This document shows, one piece after another, positions 9,365 through 19,993 of a stretch of 64,000 bases of DNA. Position numbers and translations under genes: made by a program. The notes under the pieces are model-generated. The model had not been told where the DNA came from and did not search any database. It was given only the letters and a program-made list of their open reading frames with translations. The DNA lies in assembly GCA_022701365.1 (NCBI GenBank), contig JAKUHH010000040.1:434001-498000 (forward strand), in the 5' to 3' direction. Numbering within the stretch: position 1 is the first letter of the stretch; the number at the start of each line of letters is the position of its first letter. The stretch is from Mycocentrospora acerina (lineage: Eukaryota; Ascomycota; Dothideomycetes; Pleosporales).

Positions 9365-12284
9365 TGAATGTGTCGACGTCGATGGATGGTTTAACTTCGA
9401 GCCGAAAGGAAAAGGGGCAGTTGATGGTGGTGGTTGGCTACTTTTGTAGACGTGGTAGCGTAGTAGTGGTAGTGGTGAAAGCTGCAGGTGGGTAAGTAAT
9501 GCGGGAGGTTAGTTGGTGATTGTCATATTCGTCTGTTGGGGACGAAGTATCTCTTATAGTCATCCGAATTTGCCTGCAGAGAATTTTTCTGGAAGCATAG
9601 CACCGTAGTACCGTGTTAGTCAAAGGGTAAAAAAAGCTTCCCCAGTTCCATGCAGCGTCGCCAGCGGGTCGGACGCTGGGCCCGGAGTGGAGAAGGGCTA
9701 AAAAGATCATTCCGGCACGGTGAATGACACGAAACGGACCAATTACTTGCGCGGCCAATTTGCAGCGCGTGTGCACTATTGCAATGGTGAGGCGTTCAAA
9801 GCCTGGTTGCTCTTTGAGGATCCGTTTCTGTGACGTTATACTTGCCGAATCTAGGCGCACACGTGATGACACACGAACTTGGCGCAAAGTGCAATGCAGG
9901 TCACAAGGCCTTTGAAAAGCCGTTCTGAGTTTTCTGGGGGTAACAGATTGCTACTTTGACACATCAAAATCCTCTGACGAGACCCTTCGACCATCTTCCA
10001 CCATCCGCGTGCCTGGACAGCGCTTCCCAGCTGGCTGTTGTCGTGCATTGTCCGAGCTGTTGCGTCGACGCGTGTCGCGGGCTGACTTTCCCGTCTGTCG
10101 CTCCTGTTGGACTCGGGTTTGATGAAGCTTTACATCGCATTGCGATCCTGGGGTGCAGTCGGTGCGAACCGCAACTTGCTCTGCACAAGCCCAGTTGCAC
10201 AGCATTTTGTATTAATTTCTCCACTCGGCCAATGGTCTATTGCGATCCGAAGCTCCCGGCAATTCTGTGACTGGAAGTGTCGCCATTGACATGTTGTTTC
10301 GCGCCTTCGATTTCATCATTTGGCACCATGTTCGTCTCACGCAAGGCCTCCCAATTTGGACATTTGAAAACACCAAAAGGCGGCTTCCTCCGAACACTAT
10401 TACTTTGTGACGAAAAAGGTCCACTTGAGCTGCAACACCTTGCTGCCAGGTGCATACTATGGACAATGCCCAACTATCAACACCTTCGCCTCGTCTGCCA
10501 GCTTCGAACCGGCTGTGTATTTCTGGTGCAAGAGCGTCCGTTCTTTTCATATGACTTTCGCTCTTGCTTCGAGGCAGATTGACCATGAGGCACATCATTG
10601 CTCGAGAGTGGATCTCTGTACCGCAAATTTTCACAGTGGTGTGCGATTCTCCAGCTGACACATATTTCCAGTCTTCTGCATACGATATTGGTTAGTTTTA
10701 CCATTGTCGACCTGGCATCGACTGTTTTGGTAATCTGTTACGTCTTCAAAACTTCCCCGCCATGCGTCTACACTTCTCCACAAGCATGGCTGCTTGTTGC
10801 GGGAACTACTTTAGTACGGAATAGAACCAAACTCACCGCAACGTCGTCTTTGTGCAATGCAATTATGCACCAAGCGGATGTTGGTCTTGTGGTCGTTGCC
10901 ACTAGGAAGAGACGGTGGCTTCGGGCATTTAAGATGGATAGCTGTGTTTGGGAGGCACAAGAGTCGAGGCAAGCCACTCACTGTAGTTACCATGCCCCTG
11001 GAGCCCTCGCATTGCTTTTCCTACCGACCTTTACTCTAAAATTGTCCTTCCCCGGTTTTTGTGAGCTAAGCATTTACGCTACCCCGCAAAGATTCCAACC
11101 CCTGACTTGCAGACAAGTCTGCAGATCTGCAAAGCGCAAGGCTCAGGCCAACGCCAGCGGCAAAGACTTGTCCTCGTTTTTCACGACGATACGCTGGCGT
11201 CTCGGACTAGGCTTGGCCATTACCCCGGACCAGCTCGCCTCGCAACGGCTTTATTTAATCGCTAATATTTGGCACGGGCTCCGATATTACCGGTCACGAG
11301 ACTGAACATATGACACATTTTAGACGCCGCACACGTCCGGGGAAACGCGGTGACCTTCTCTTTTTCGCCTCGCCCCGTACAAAAAGTATCGTGAGATTTG
11401 CTGGCTAGCTGCTCAGCCCGGCCTAACTGGCGGGCTTGTTACGGATTTGAACAGTGCTCCATGCGCGCGAGGGACAGCAAACGTTAGGGGCAAACGTCAC
11501 ACGACGCATTGAAAAGTGCTGATTACGAAACGGACTGTTTTCTCGCGCGCACACGGAAGTGTCGTGAAGTCGAGATTGGTAGTCTGTGCTAGAGGCCACG
11601 CTGCCGAGACGTGACGAGACGAGGCAAGACGAGAAGGTTTGTGCTCAGCCCCGGTGCCTGCACTGCCTGCACCACTTCCGGCGTATCCTGTTAAAAATGA
11701 CCTTGATCGTATTCCTGTCCCGAGTTTGGACATGTGGACGATTTGTCTTTGGTAGACAATGACGTGGCTCTTTGATGACATATGTGCTGATTAAAGCCTG
11801 GTAGTGGTATATGCGGTGATGTGTAGTGATGATTATTGTTTGCATGAAAAACCAGCATCAATGTTTGTAAGTAGATGGAATCTTGTCAAGAGACTACAAT
11901 GGGTGACATTGAGCTGCAATGACTTGACCTCGTACTCTTTCCATCGACTTGACGAAAGTACTTTGCAAAGAAAGAACTAATTGCAATGACTTGGCACTGT
12001 ACATTTCAAAGAATTAGACGCACCGACTTTGATGCAGTACTCTTCACACATACAAAAATACATATCCAATGCTATATATATACAACACGATGAACCATTC
12101 AAAAAAAACTTAGAACATAATAAAATGAAAATGAAATCATAAAACCAGGGGGGGTATATCTCCTCTGCCTACCATATAAAACTCCGCACTTCCAAAAGGA
12201 GAAATAAGTCGCCAAAACCCAACAAAGTACATAACATGACACAACGCAACATGAACAATAACCTTCCTCTTTTGATTATTCTCT
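9365..12284. other. 2.9-kb gene-poor region
   Basis: Long interval between the F-box start and the ATG6 stop. The longest ORF (10598-11305, +) begins at a non-ATG codon, has no recognisable domain and low-quality composition, so it is not called. Near 11880-12030 the words gcaatgacttg and gtactcttt recur. The stretch 12050-12250 is AT-rich and probably the ATG6 3' flank. Confidence 0.6.
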
Positions 12285-13913
12285 CTACCTCGCCCTCCGC
12301 GCACTCAGACTCTCGACGTTATTCGCATGGGCAAGCAGATACTTGCAGCATGTAAGAGTATACTTGCAAGCTTTTGTCCAGCTCTCCTCCTTGTTAAGCG
12401 CAAGTTTGATACTCTGGTCATGGATGCGATCCTTGCGAATCTCATAGGGCATTTTGACACCGGGCCCGCCGGAGCCCACGGCAAGACTGCTACCGCCACT
12501 CCCCGCGTGGATGCCCTGGGTTTCGACGAATTCGCCTAGCTGGCGGAGACACTCGAGGAAGGCGACCATGGCTGTGTCGAACTTGCGGTGTAGGAAGCCA
12601 AAGTTGATGGGGAAGTCGCCTGAGGAGTAGAGTTCGAGGCGTTGGCGCTGCACCGAGGTGGATGTGGAAGCGGCGGCGGCGGCGATGGTGGAGGCGGTGG
12701 TGGTGATGGTGGAGGAGCGAGTGTCGGCTACAGAGGATGTGCCTTTGGTGTCGAGTTTGAGGATGGTGGATGTGGAGCCCATGGGACTGAGCTCGTAGCC
12801 CTGGAACTTGTAGCCTAGGCGTTCGGCGAGGGTGGCGAGGAGAAGACAAGTTTGGCCCCATGCGGCATTGATTTCGGGCCAGTCGACGTAGGGGGATGGG
12901 AGGCGGCCGAGTCGTAGGCCGTTGATTGTGGCAAAGTGGTTGTCGTGGGTGATGTTGAAGGTGTCGTTGTAGACGCTCCTTCTCTGGAGCTGGTTGAGAA
13001 TGAGGGCGTCGTGTGCGTGGCGCGTTGTCAGAGCGTCGCGCTCGCTTTGGAATTCGCTGAGGGTGGCGGCAAAGGCGTTTCTGGTCCGCCAGAAGTCGTT
13101 CTCCTCGTGGTCGAGCTGGCGGGCTTCGGATTCCAGGGCGGCGAGCTGCATGTCCAAGTCTGCCTTTTCTGCTTCGAGGGCCTCGAGGTCGGCGAGGGCA
13201 GCGGCTTCGGAGTTTTTGGCGGCTTTCAATGCTGCTTCGGCGGCTTTTACCTCGTCAGCGCTGGGCACGTCGGTGTTGGCGCGGCGGAGGTAGTCGACGT
13301 AGGCGTCGCGCTCGCGGGTTGCTACGCCGAGGCGCTTTTGCAGGCCGTCGACGAGCAGCTCAGTGCACTCTACGCATATCGGGTGGTCGATGTCGGAGCG
13401 GGCGGAAAGGATCTCGAACATGCGGTTTGTCGTCTCCAGGCCGCCCGCCAAGCTCGCTCCTCCGGCTGTTCCTGAGCTGGCTGTGAGGCCTGCTCGCTTC
13501 GACACGTCGTTGGTGGTGGGCTGTGTTTCCTCGGCCAGTGCTTGCTTGTCGGTATTGCGCGCAGGTGCCGATGCGGGGGGGTTCAGCATCGACTCGGACA
13601 TGTCGACGCTGACAAAGGACATGGCGGGGTTCTGGACGCCATTGGGGAATCTCGACGGGGGCACGTTGCGCTTGAAGGTAGGGTTCCTCGCCGACTGGAT
13701 GGCCGTTTCGTACGTCTGGTGGCGCGAGGAGGGATATGTCGGGCGGGACTGGCGGGGAGAGTTGTTGGTCGAGGCCTGCAGCTGTCCGGGCACGGTCGAG
13801 TCTGTCAGCAGCTTGAAGGCCGCTGGGTTGAGCTGGTCGATGGAGGCGTCGACGTCGATGGGCGTGCGGCACTTTTGGCACGACAGCCCGGGCGGCTTGG
13901 TGTCGTTTGCCAT
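12285..13913 (-). CDS. ATG6: Autophagy protein Atg6/Vps30 (Beclin 1)
   Basis: Atg6, regulatory subunit of the Vps34 phosphatidylinositol 3-kinase complexes that start autophagosome formation and endosomal sorting. Single exon, 542 residues. The N-terminus LSCQKCRTPIDVDASIDQL carries the conserved CxxC pair. A central coiled coil (~200-290, Ala/Glu/Leu-rich with EALEAEKADLDMQLAALE) is followed by the evolutionarily conserved Apg6 domain from about residue 300: NDTFNITHDNHFATINGLRLG, INAAWGQTCLLLATLAERLG, LELYSSGDFPINFGF, FDTAMVAFLECLRQLGEF and WTKACKYTLTCCKYLL. A Ser/Thr/Ala-rich insert (near residues 395-420) interrupts the domain and is larger than in yeast. The divergent partner is SCM3, with a repeat-rich shared promoter. 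Confidence 0.96.
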   Translation of the reverse strand: MANDTKPPGLSCQKCRTPIDVDASIDQLNPAAFKLLTDSTVPGQLQASTNNSPRQSRPTYPSSRHQTYETAIQSARNPTFKRNVPPSRFPNGVQNPAMSFVSVDMSESMLNPPASAPARNTDKQALAEETQPTTNDVSKRAGLTASSGTAGGASLAGGLETTNRMFEILSARSDIDHPICVECTELLVDGLQKRLGVATRERDAYVDYLRRANTDVPSADEVKAAEAALKAAKNSEAAALADLEALEAEKADLDMQLAALESEARQLDHEENDFWRTRNAFAATLSEFQSERDALTTRHAHDALILNQLQRRSVYNDTFNITHDNHFATINGLRLGRLPSPYVDWPEINAAWGQTCLLLATLAERLGYKFQGYELSPMGSTSTILKLDTKGTSSVADTRSSTITTTASTIAAAAASTSTSVQRQRLELYSSGDFPINFGFLHRKFDTAMVAFLECLRQLGEFVETQGIHAGSGGSSLAVGSGGPGVKMPYEIRKDRIHDQSIKLALNKEESWTKACKYTLTCCKYLLAHANNVESLSARRAR

Positions 13914-14422
13914 GGTGGTGGTGGTGCTGTAGTGTTGTAGTGGTGTAGTACTCTAATGGTGTTGTAGTGGTAGTGTATTAACGGTGTGGTAGTAGTGTAT
14001 TAACGGTGTAGTAGCAGTGTAGTACTATAGTGGCGGTGGTGGTGTTGTACTGTAATGGTGTAGTAGTGGTGCAGTTGTGGTGTAGTACTGTAGTGGTGTC
14101 GTAGTGTAGCAGTGTAGCAGTGTAATACTTTGGTAGTGTAGTGCCCTGGTAGTGTGGTGGTAGTGGAGTCGCTGGATTGAATCGCATCACATTATATGCC
14201 ATCATCTGCCACGGCCATGGGCTCGGGCTCCCGTCGCGTGGTGGGGCGGCGCTAGACAGGGATGCGCGTGTTTCGCGTCGGCTCGTGTTGGCGGTGCGCG
14301 CAAACAGCTCTCTTCCCCGCCCAGCGCCCATCCATCTGTCCATGTCACTGTCCATGTCCATGTCCGTGTCGCTGCCCATGTCCACACCCACGTCCATGTA
14401 ACTGCCCACCACCGCCCCCGCC
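13914..14422. promoter_or_regulatory. Divergent ATG6-SCM3 promoter with TGTAGT-rich minisatellite
   Basis: The 509 bp between two diverging starts. Bases ~13915-14165 are a degenerate array of tgtagtagtg/tgtagtactg words, strongly strand-asymmetric (G/T on the plus strand). Bases ~14336-14400 repeat tccatgtc-type words. Any promoter must lie within or between these arrays. Confidence 0.7.
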
Positions 14423-16684
14423 ATGGAGCCCCCGCCAAAGCGCCTGCGCATCATGCAATCCGTCGACGTCGACGAGACGAACCCCGACTATGTCCAGGCC
14501 AAGCAGAAGCAGCAGCAGAAGTTCAAGGGCCGCCTCGAGTCCATCTTCGCCAAATACGAGCACATGCACGAGTCCATGAGCGACGAAATCGACATGAAGA
14601 CGAACCGCCTGGTCGTCGACCGAGGCCATCTGCGCCGCCTGAACCGCCAGGTCACGCGCAAGGAGACGACGCTGCTGGACAATCTGCTGGAACACGGCCC
14701 AGACCCAGAAGATGATGACGAGCGCGACCAAGACAACGACACGGAAGACGAGCTTGCGCCGTCGCGGGAGCCCAAGTTGGACGTGGAAGCGACGAGCGAG
14801 GCCACCAGGGAACTACACCAGACATCCACAGTTGAGGGCGTGCATTCTTCCTCGCCAACCAACAACCACCACCAGTCCAGTGTGAATTCGCCAAATAACC
14901 CGCCAATCGCAATGCTACAAGCTGTCACGCCACAGATGCCCAATACGCCCAACCCTGCGGCAAGCCTCCTACAGTTTGTGCAGTTCCCACAAACACCAGA
15001 AGGCCAGCAGGCCCAACAAGCCTTCTACTCGACTTTGACCATGACCATCAACCAGGCTGTCCAGCAGGCTGTGGCGCCCCTCTTCTCCAACATGCAAACG
15101 CCCTTTGCACACTCTACCATGCAGACGCCCATTGCGCAATCCAACATGCAAATACCCTTTGCGCAATCCATCACGCAAACACCCTCGATACCCATGGCTG
15201 TTGGTGACACCATTACCCCAGCAAGAGATCCAAAGTGGCTGTTTCCACCGCTCCCCGATCGCCTCCCAAATCCTCAAGTGGCGCAGTCGAGTCCCATACC
15301 AATACCGGCCAGTAATCCAGCCGTCAAGTCGAGCCGCCAGACGCTCCAAAAAAGGAACAAACGGAAGCAGCAGCATGAAGATATGCCCGAGACAACACCT
15401 CTTGTACAAGACTCTTCACGCAAAGCTCGCAAACCTGTGGCCCCCACACAACATCAGCCCACGTGCTTACGGCAAAGCAGTCCTCGAGTAGAAATTCAAA
15501 TAAGACGAAAATCAATACCTAAGCGATATGAGTTTACCGAAGAAGACAAAATACACATCAGTCAGAGAAAAAGTATACACAATGAGCAGTGGTCTAAAAT
15601 CAAAGCAAGTAGGGAGAAGTGGAAGGATTGGCCACTCAGTGCATTCCGGCAGCACTGGCATCACCATCTTAGAAAGCAGAATCTGCACTTGACAGTTCCT
15701 CCAATTACGATTCCCATCGCACAAAACGACTCAACACCCAAAGCTCAATTATTCAAAGCGTCACAATCGCCTGCCACAACACGCGACCTTCCCACCCCGA
15801 CCTCACTGGAGCAAGACGAGGACCATTGTAGGAGGGAAGTGCCCGAGTCTGACTTGGAGTCTGAACCTGACTCTGAGCGTGAAAATACACAAGAACCGCA
15901 GGAAATTCCCGAATCATCCAACGCACATTACGACGACGACGAGCTCGAGCTCCTTTCCCTTGCCGGTGACGACTCGGACACGGAGCTGGCCCTCGACGAA
16001 GAAGGAGGAGGAGGAGGAGGAGGAGAAGAAGAAGAAGGAGAAGGAGAAGGAGACGAAGGAGATACGATCCTCCCTTCCATCGAACCATCTGATTTCACCG
16101 ACGAAGACACAACCATCCAACAACAACTCCTCGGCTTAGAAACCTCTACAGAAAATACCCCCTGCGACGAACCTCCTTTGTTGAAAATCCCATCGCCCAC
16201 GCATAAACCCGCAACATTCTCCTCGACAAGCAAAAAACACAAGACGCCCCCCCTCTTATCCTTTCGCGCCTCCCCCTCGTCCTCTCTCGACCTCGTCACC
16301 ACTACCACTACCACCACACCTATAACAACAACTCCCCGCGTAAAAATTAAATCCGAGTTCCCTTCCCACTCTCCACCACCACCCTTTTCATCATCTCAAG
16401 CCACGCTCCTCTTCAACACATCTACTACTGCTACCACAATACTGAAAACCCCCACTTCCTCGAATTCAACAATCATGTCGTCATCGGCAGTGGCAACAGG
16501 GGAGAAAATAAGCAGGAGGCAGTTTCTCAAGCAGGTTAAGCAGAGTTGGTCGGCCAAGGGGAAGGGGAGGGGTAAGAGAGAGAGGGGGAGTTTGGGTGGA
16601 GTACACAAGAGGGAGAGTCTGGATAGGGGGGTAGGTAGTTGGGTAGGGGGGGAGGAGGAGAGTGAGGATGAATTGGCAAAGTGA
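14423..16684 (+). CDS. SCM3: Centromeric histone chaperone Scm3 (HJURP family)
   Basis: Probable Scm3, the chaperone that deposits the CENP-A/Cse4 histone at centromeres. Single exon, 753 residues. The Scm3 core lies at ~36-80: GRLESIFAKYEHMHE, then DEIDMKTNRLVVDRGHL, which corresponds to the family hallmark DEIDLxTxxIVxDxGHL, then RRLNRQ. The long remainder is low complexity: Gln/Pro-rich repeats with MQTPIAQSNMQ-type units (~225-255), a basic segment, a tryptophan-spaced segment (EEDKIHISQRKSIHNEQWSK through FRQHWHHHLRK) that looks Myb-like, acidic blocks with a GGAGGA-encoded Gly/Glu run, and a basic C-terminus. Fungal Scm3 proteins are known to carry extra DNA-binding modules. The short conserved core makes this good but not absolute. 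Confidence 0.82.
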   Translation: MEPPPKRLRIMQSVDVDETNPDYVQAKQKQQQKFKGRLESIFAKYEHMHESMSDEIDMKTNRLVVDRGHLRRLNRQVTRKETTLLDNLLEHGPDPEDDDERDQDNDTEDELAPSREPKLDVEATSEATRELHQTSTVEGVHSSSPTNNHHQSSVNSPNNPPIAMLQAVTPQMPNTPNPAASLLQFVQFPQTPEGQQAQQAFYSTLTMTINQAVQQAVAPLFSNMQTPFAHSTMQTPIAQSNMQIPFAQSITQTPSIPMAVGDTITPARDPKWLFPPLPDRLPNPQVAQSSPIPIPASNPAVKSSRQTLQKRNKRKQQHEDMPETTPLVQDSSRKARKPVAPTQHQPTCLRQSSPRVEIQIRRKSIPKRYEFTEEDKIHISQRKSIHNEQWSKIKASREKWKDWPLSAFRQHWHHHLRKQNLHLTVPPITIPIAQNDSTPKAQLFKASQSPATTRDLPTPTSLEQDEDHCRREVPESDLESEPDSERENTQEPQEIPESSNAHYDDDELELLSLAGDDSDTELALDEEGGGGGGGEEEEGEGEGDEGDTILPSIEPSDFTDEDTTIQQQLLGLETSTENTPCDEPPLLKIPSPTHKPATFSSTSKKHKTPPLLSFRASPSSSLDLVTTTTTTTPITTTPRVKIKSEFPSHSPPPPFSSSQATLLFNTSTTATTILKTPTSSNSTIMSSSAVATGEKISRRQFLKQVKQSWSAKGKGRGKRERGSLGGVHKRESLDRGVGSWVGGEEESEDELAK
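16000..16060 (+). repeat. Purine trinucleotide/hexamer run inside SCM3
   Basis: GGAGGA and GAAGAAGGA repeats encode a Gly run followed by Glu/Gly, an acidic flexible linker in the SCM3 product. Read directly. Confidence 0.85.
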
Positions 16685-17345
16685 TTGTGTTTTTTTTTAT
16701 AAATGTTGATATCAGCGTCGAATGCAATGCAATGCAATCTTGTATATATGGAGAGGATCAACTCAATGCTAGTGTACGCAGTACATGTGTGCACGCATAT
16801 GTATGTATGTCCGTATATTTTACCATCATCCCACCCATACAACATGACCTTACGTGTATTACAATCACAATCACAAGAACAATCATAATAGCTAAAAATT
16901 ATAATAAAAAAATACCACCCACCACCACACCAAAACAAAAAGATCACATCTTCTTTCCTAGGAACCATAAATAAAACGTCAAAGGGGGTATCATTATCCT
17001 ACCTACTCACTCACTCACTCACTCCCGTCTTCTCCCTTTCCACCCACCCACCCAGCCATCCACAAAAAAATAGAAGGAGGAAGGACAAGGAAGAAAACAA
17101 ACAACCAAAAGACAAGCATCTATAAAAACCAGACGCAGAATTAAAAAAAAACAGCGTTCTAAAAAAAAAAAGAGAATCCCCCTTCCCTTCCTCGCTTCTC
17201 TCCATCCATCCGTCCATGGCAAGAGTTTCCAAAATATCAGGAACATCCAAAATGTCCAAGAATCCCCCCACCCTTTTTTCACCTTCTGCACTGTCCTGAC
17301 TGTACTCTCAACAAGACAAGACAAGACAAGAGAAGTACTCACTCA
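16685..17345. other. Convergent 3' flanks with simple repeats
   Basis: AT-rich, low-complexity DNA between the SCM3 stop and the ENPP-type stop. It includes poly-T/poly-A runs, (actc)n near 17003-17024, and tatgtatg words. No gene seen. Confidence 0.65.
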
Positions 17346-19630
17346 CTAACCCACAAGCCCCTTAGCCGCCCCCTCCTTCTCAGGAACATGTTTATGCAAA
17401 AACTCATCGACCCATTCTTCCATTTCGCCAGCCTTGTGCGTGAACCATTCCCACCAGTCTCCCTTGGTTTTGCTCTCACTCTCACTCTCACTCTCTGCGC
17501 TCGTCGTTGACGTGGTTGTTGTGGTAGTAGCAGCAGCAGAGGGTGGAGCGCTAATTGGCGGCGTTGTTACAAGGGAGGGGTTTCCGGATTGAGCGTCTTG
17601 TAAGCCGGATGCTGAGGTGGAGAGGCTGGAGAGTAGGTCTAGGGAGGGGGACATGGTGGCGAGGAAAGGGGAGTTGGATGATGATGATGATGATGGGGAA
17701 AGAGTGATCGATACAGGGTCTTCGGGTAATTCGGTCTTGGATGTCGTGTCGTCGTGGAGACCCACGGGCGTGAGCGGGAGACGCAGAGTGCCGTTGTTGG
17801 GCGCAGGGTGGAGGCCGATGGAGTCGCAGACTATATTATAGAGGTGGATATTCTCTGCCGTGCTGTTAGCTATCAATTTCCCCCAAAGCAAATCTCCTCG
17901 CCGCTACCGTCACAGTATGTGGGAGAGGACTTACGGAAAGGCTCCATGCGACTGCCCGGTGTGTGCGGGAATGCTGGTCCCCTCGCTACGAAAATCGCCC
18001 GCATGAGTGGATGTTCGTGGTCATATCCATGCAGACCCCTTGGATGGTACACTTGTCCCTTCTTCAACCCCTCTTCCACATCCATTTCCTCTTTTCTGAC
18101 AATCGCCCACCCGGTTTTCGGCACAACCCATAGCGGTGCTATGCGTTCGTTGCGCGAGAAGTGGTAGCGCGGGGGCATGTCTACATCGCGGAGATAGACG
18201 TCAAAGTTTGGATTCTTGTCAGCTTTGGCTTTGAGTTGGTTGTAGAGGCGCATGAGATCATCAGGGTTTTTGGGACGGAGACCGTAGAGCGGCCAGCCGT
18301 CAACGTGGGAGATTTCGGCGGGGTCGACAAGCGACTCGAACTGGATGAGGCGGGTGACGTCTGTTGTGGCCATGCCGTGGTCGGAGACTACGACGACATT
18401 GACAATGTTTGTGAGGTTGCGGGCGTGCAGGCCGGCGAGGAGGTTTCCCAGCATAGAGTCAACTCTAGAGATGGTCTTGCGAATCTGGGTGCTGTTGGGT
18501 CCAAATCTATGTCCATCTCCATCCACATCCGGTACATATGCTGCAATAAGCTGAGGTCGTGGTGTGTCTGACGCTGCGCCAATATCCATAGAACCCGGGG
18601 TGTCGAGGAGATCCAAGATGCGATCGACCTTCTTGGACAGTATTTCTGAGCCGTTGTACTTGTCAATGTACGCAATTTGCTGATTCAAAATGTGCGCCTC
18701 GGAGCCCGGCCACATGTGCACGGCAGACCGGACGTTCTGCTTCTCGGCCGTCACCCAAAGAGGCTCTCCCCCCCACCAGAGTGGCTGCAAGCTGCGCTCT
18801 GGATCCGTGTAGTGAAACTCCTTCTGCAGCGCAGGATCCCAGAAGGTGTTCCCGACAATACCATGCGCCTCGGGATACATGCCCGTGGCCATGGTGTAGT
18901 GGTTGGGAAAGGTGACGCTGGGGAAGCTGGGCAGCATGTACTCTGGTGAGATGCCTTGCTGTATGAACTGGTTGAGCGTGGGGGTGAGGTTGCGATGCAG
19001 GAAGTCGGCGCGGAAGCCGTCGAGGGAGATGAGAATGGTTGTGGGCGCAAAGAGGGAGGACCCGTTGGACACCATGGTCGCCGTGGCCCTGCTGTCGGCG
19101 GGCGTGGAGAGGCGGTAGACGGAGGCCAGAAGAAGCACAAAGAAGACGGTGATAGAGGCGTAGATGCAGAGGCGCCGCCATAGCTGAGCCCGCCGTGTCT
19201 TTGTCTGCGCCCTCGTCGCAAGCAGCCGTTGCCCGTCGCTCTCGGAGCTGCGTCTCGATCGGAGGTCAAAGTTGGACGCCCCGATTCCCTCTCCCATCTC
19301 GTACATCAGCGCGCTCGTCTCCTCCCCCTGGCCCTCCTTGCGCTCGCTCATCTCCTGCTTGTGCCGCTTCCCAATGTTGACGCCCTTGCCCTTGAACAGA
19401 CCCGCCAAGCCCGTCCCCTCCTTTTTCTGCGTCAACAGCCGCTCGCGCTCATCCTCCGACTCCAAGATGTCGTGGTCGTCGTCGTGGTCGGCGTCGGCGT
19501 CTGACAGCTCTCCCGACGGCCTGCCATCGTAGCTCTCGTTGTCGGACGAACGGTCGTAGAGGGTGCGCTCGTCGGCGCTGAAATCGGACCCGGCGACTGC
19601 GCTGGTCTGGTCGTGCGGTTTGCGTGGCAT
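17346..19630 (-). CDS. ENPP-type nucleotide pyrophosphatase/phosphodiesterase, type II membrane protein
   Basis: A 739-residue ecto-nucleotide pyrophosphatase/phosphodiesterase (yeast Npp1/Npp2 family), which cleaves pyrophosphate or phosphodiester bonds in nucleotides. Exons 19630-17935 and 17869-17346, with a 65-nt intron in phase. An acidic cytosolic N-terminus (~1-145) precedes one membrane helix at ~148-170 (IYASITVFFVLLLASVY), so the enzyme domain faces the lumen or outside. Metal and catalytic motifs are ILISLDGFRADFL, the nucleophile Thr in PSFPSVTFPNHYTM, PDVDGDGHRFGP, VVSDHGM and the late His in LHGYDHEHPLMRAIF. NST sites suggest N-glycosylation. The C-terminal ~170 residues, Ser/Thr-rich with an SESESESE run, are a species-variable tail. 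Very secure as a family member. Confidence 0.93.
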
Positions 19631-19993
19631 CGTGGGGCGTCGAAAACGGTGAAGAGTTTACATCGCCAGGCTGTGTCGCGACGTGCTCGGACAATTAGGT
19701 ACTTGTTGGGAGCCTCTTCTGCCCGAACACACCCCTTGGCACGTGTGTTTCACGCGTGCATAGCAATACTTTTTCGCACCATCTCTGCAAGACGGCTAAT
19801 CATTGCGTGCGCGATGGATCTGTTGATTCGTAGATTTGCAGGTTCGCATTGAATGAATCGTAGTGTGGCATGTGAGCTGCACTGGGCTTTGACAAAGAGC
19901 CCGCATAGCACAACTCCTCGATATTGTTGATATCCTCGACATCCAGCTCGACGCACTGTCCACGTTACAGCAATCCAACTAATCCCATGCCCG
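19631..19993. other. Intergenic region, tandem genes
   Basis: Promoter side of the ENPP-type gene and 3' flank of the next leftward gene. Nothing recognisable inside. Confidence 0.55.

Noticed and set aside
10598..11305. A 235-codon rightward ORF in the long gap
   Set aside because: It starts at a non-ATG codon, has no recognisable motif, and there is no splice or family support.
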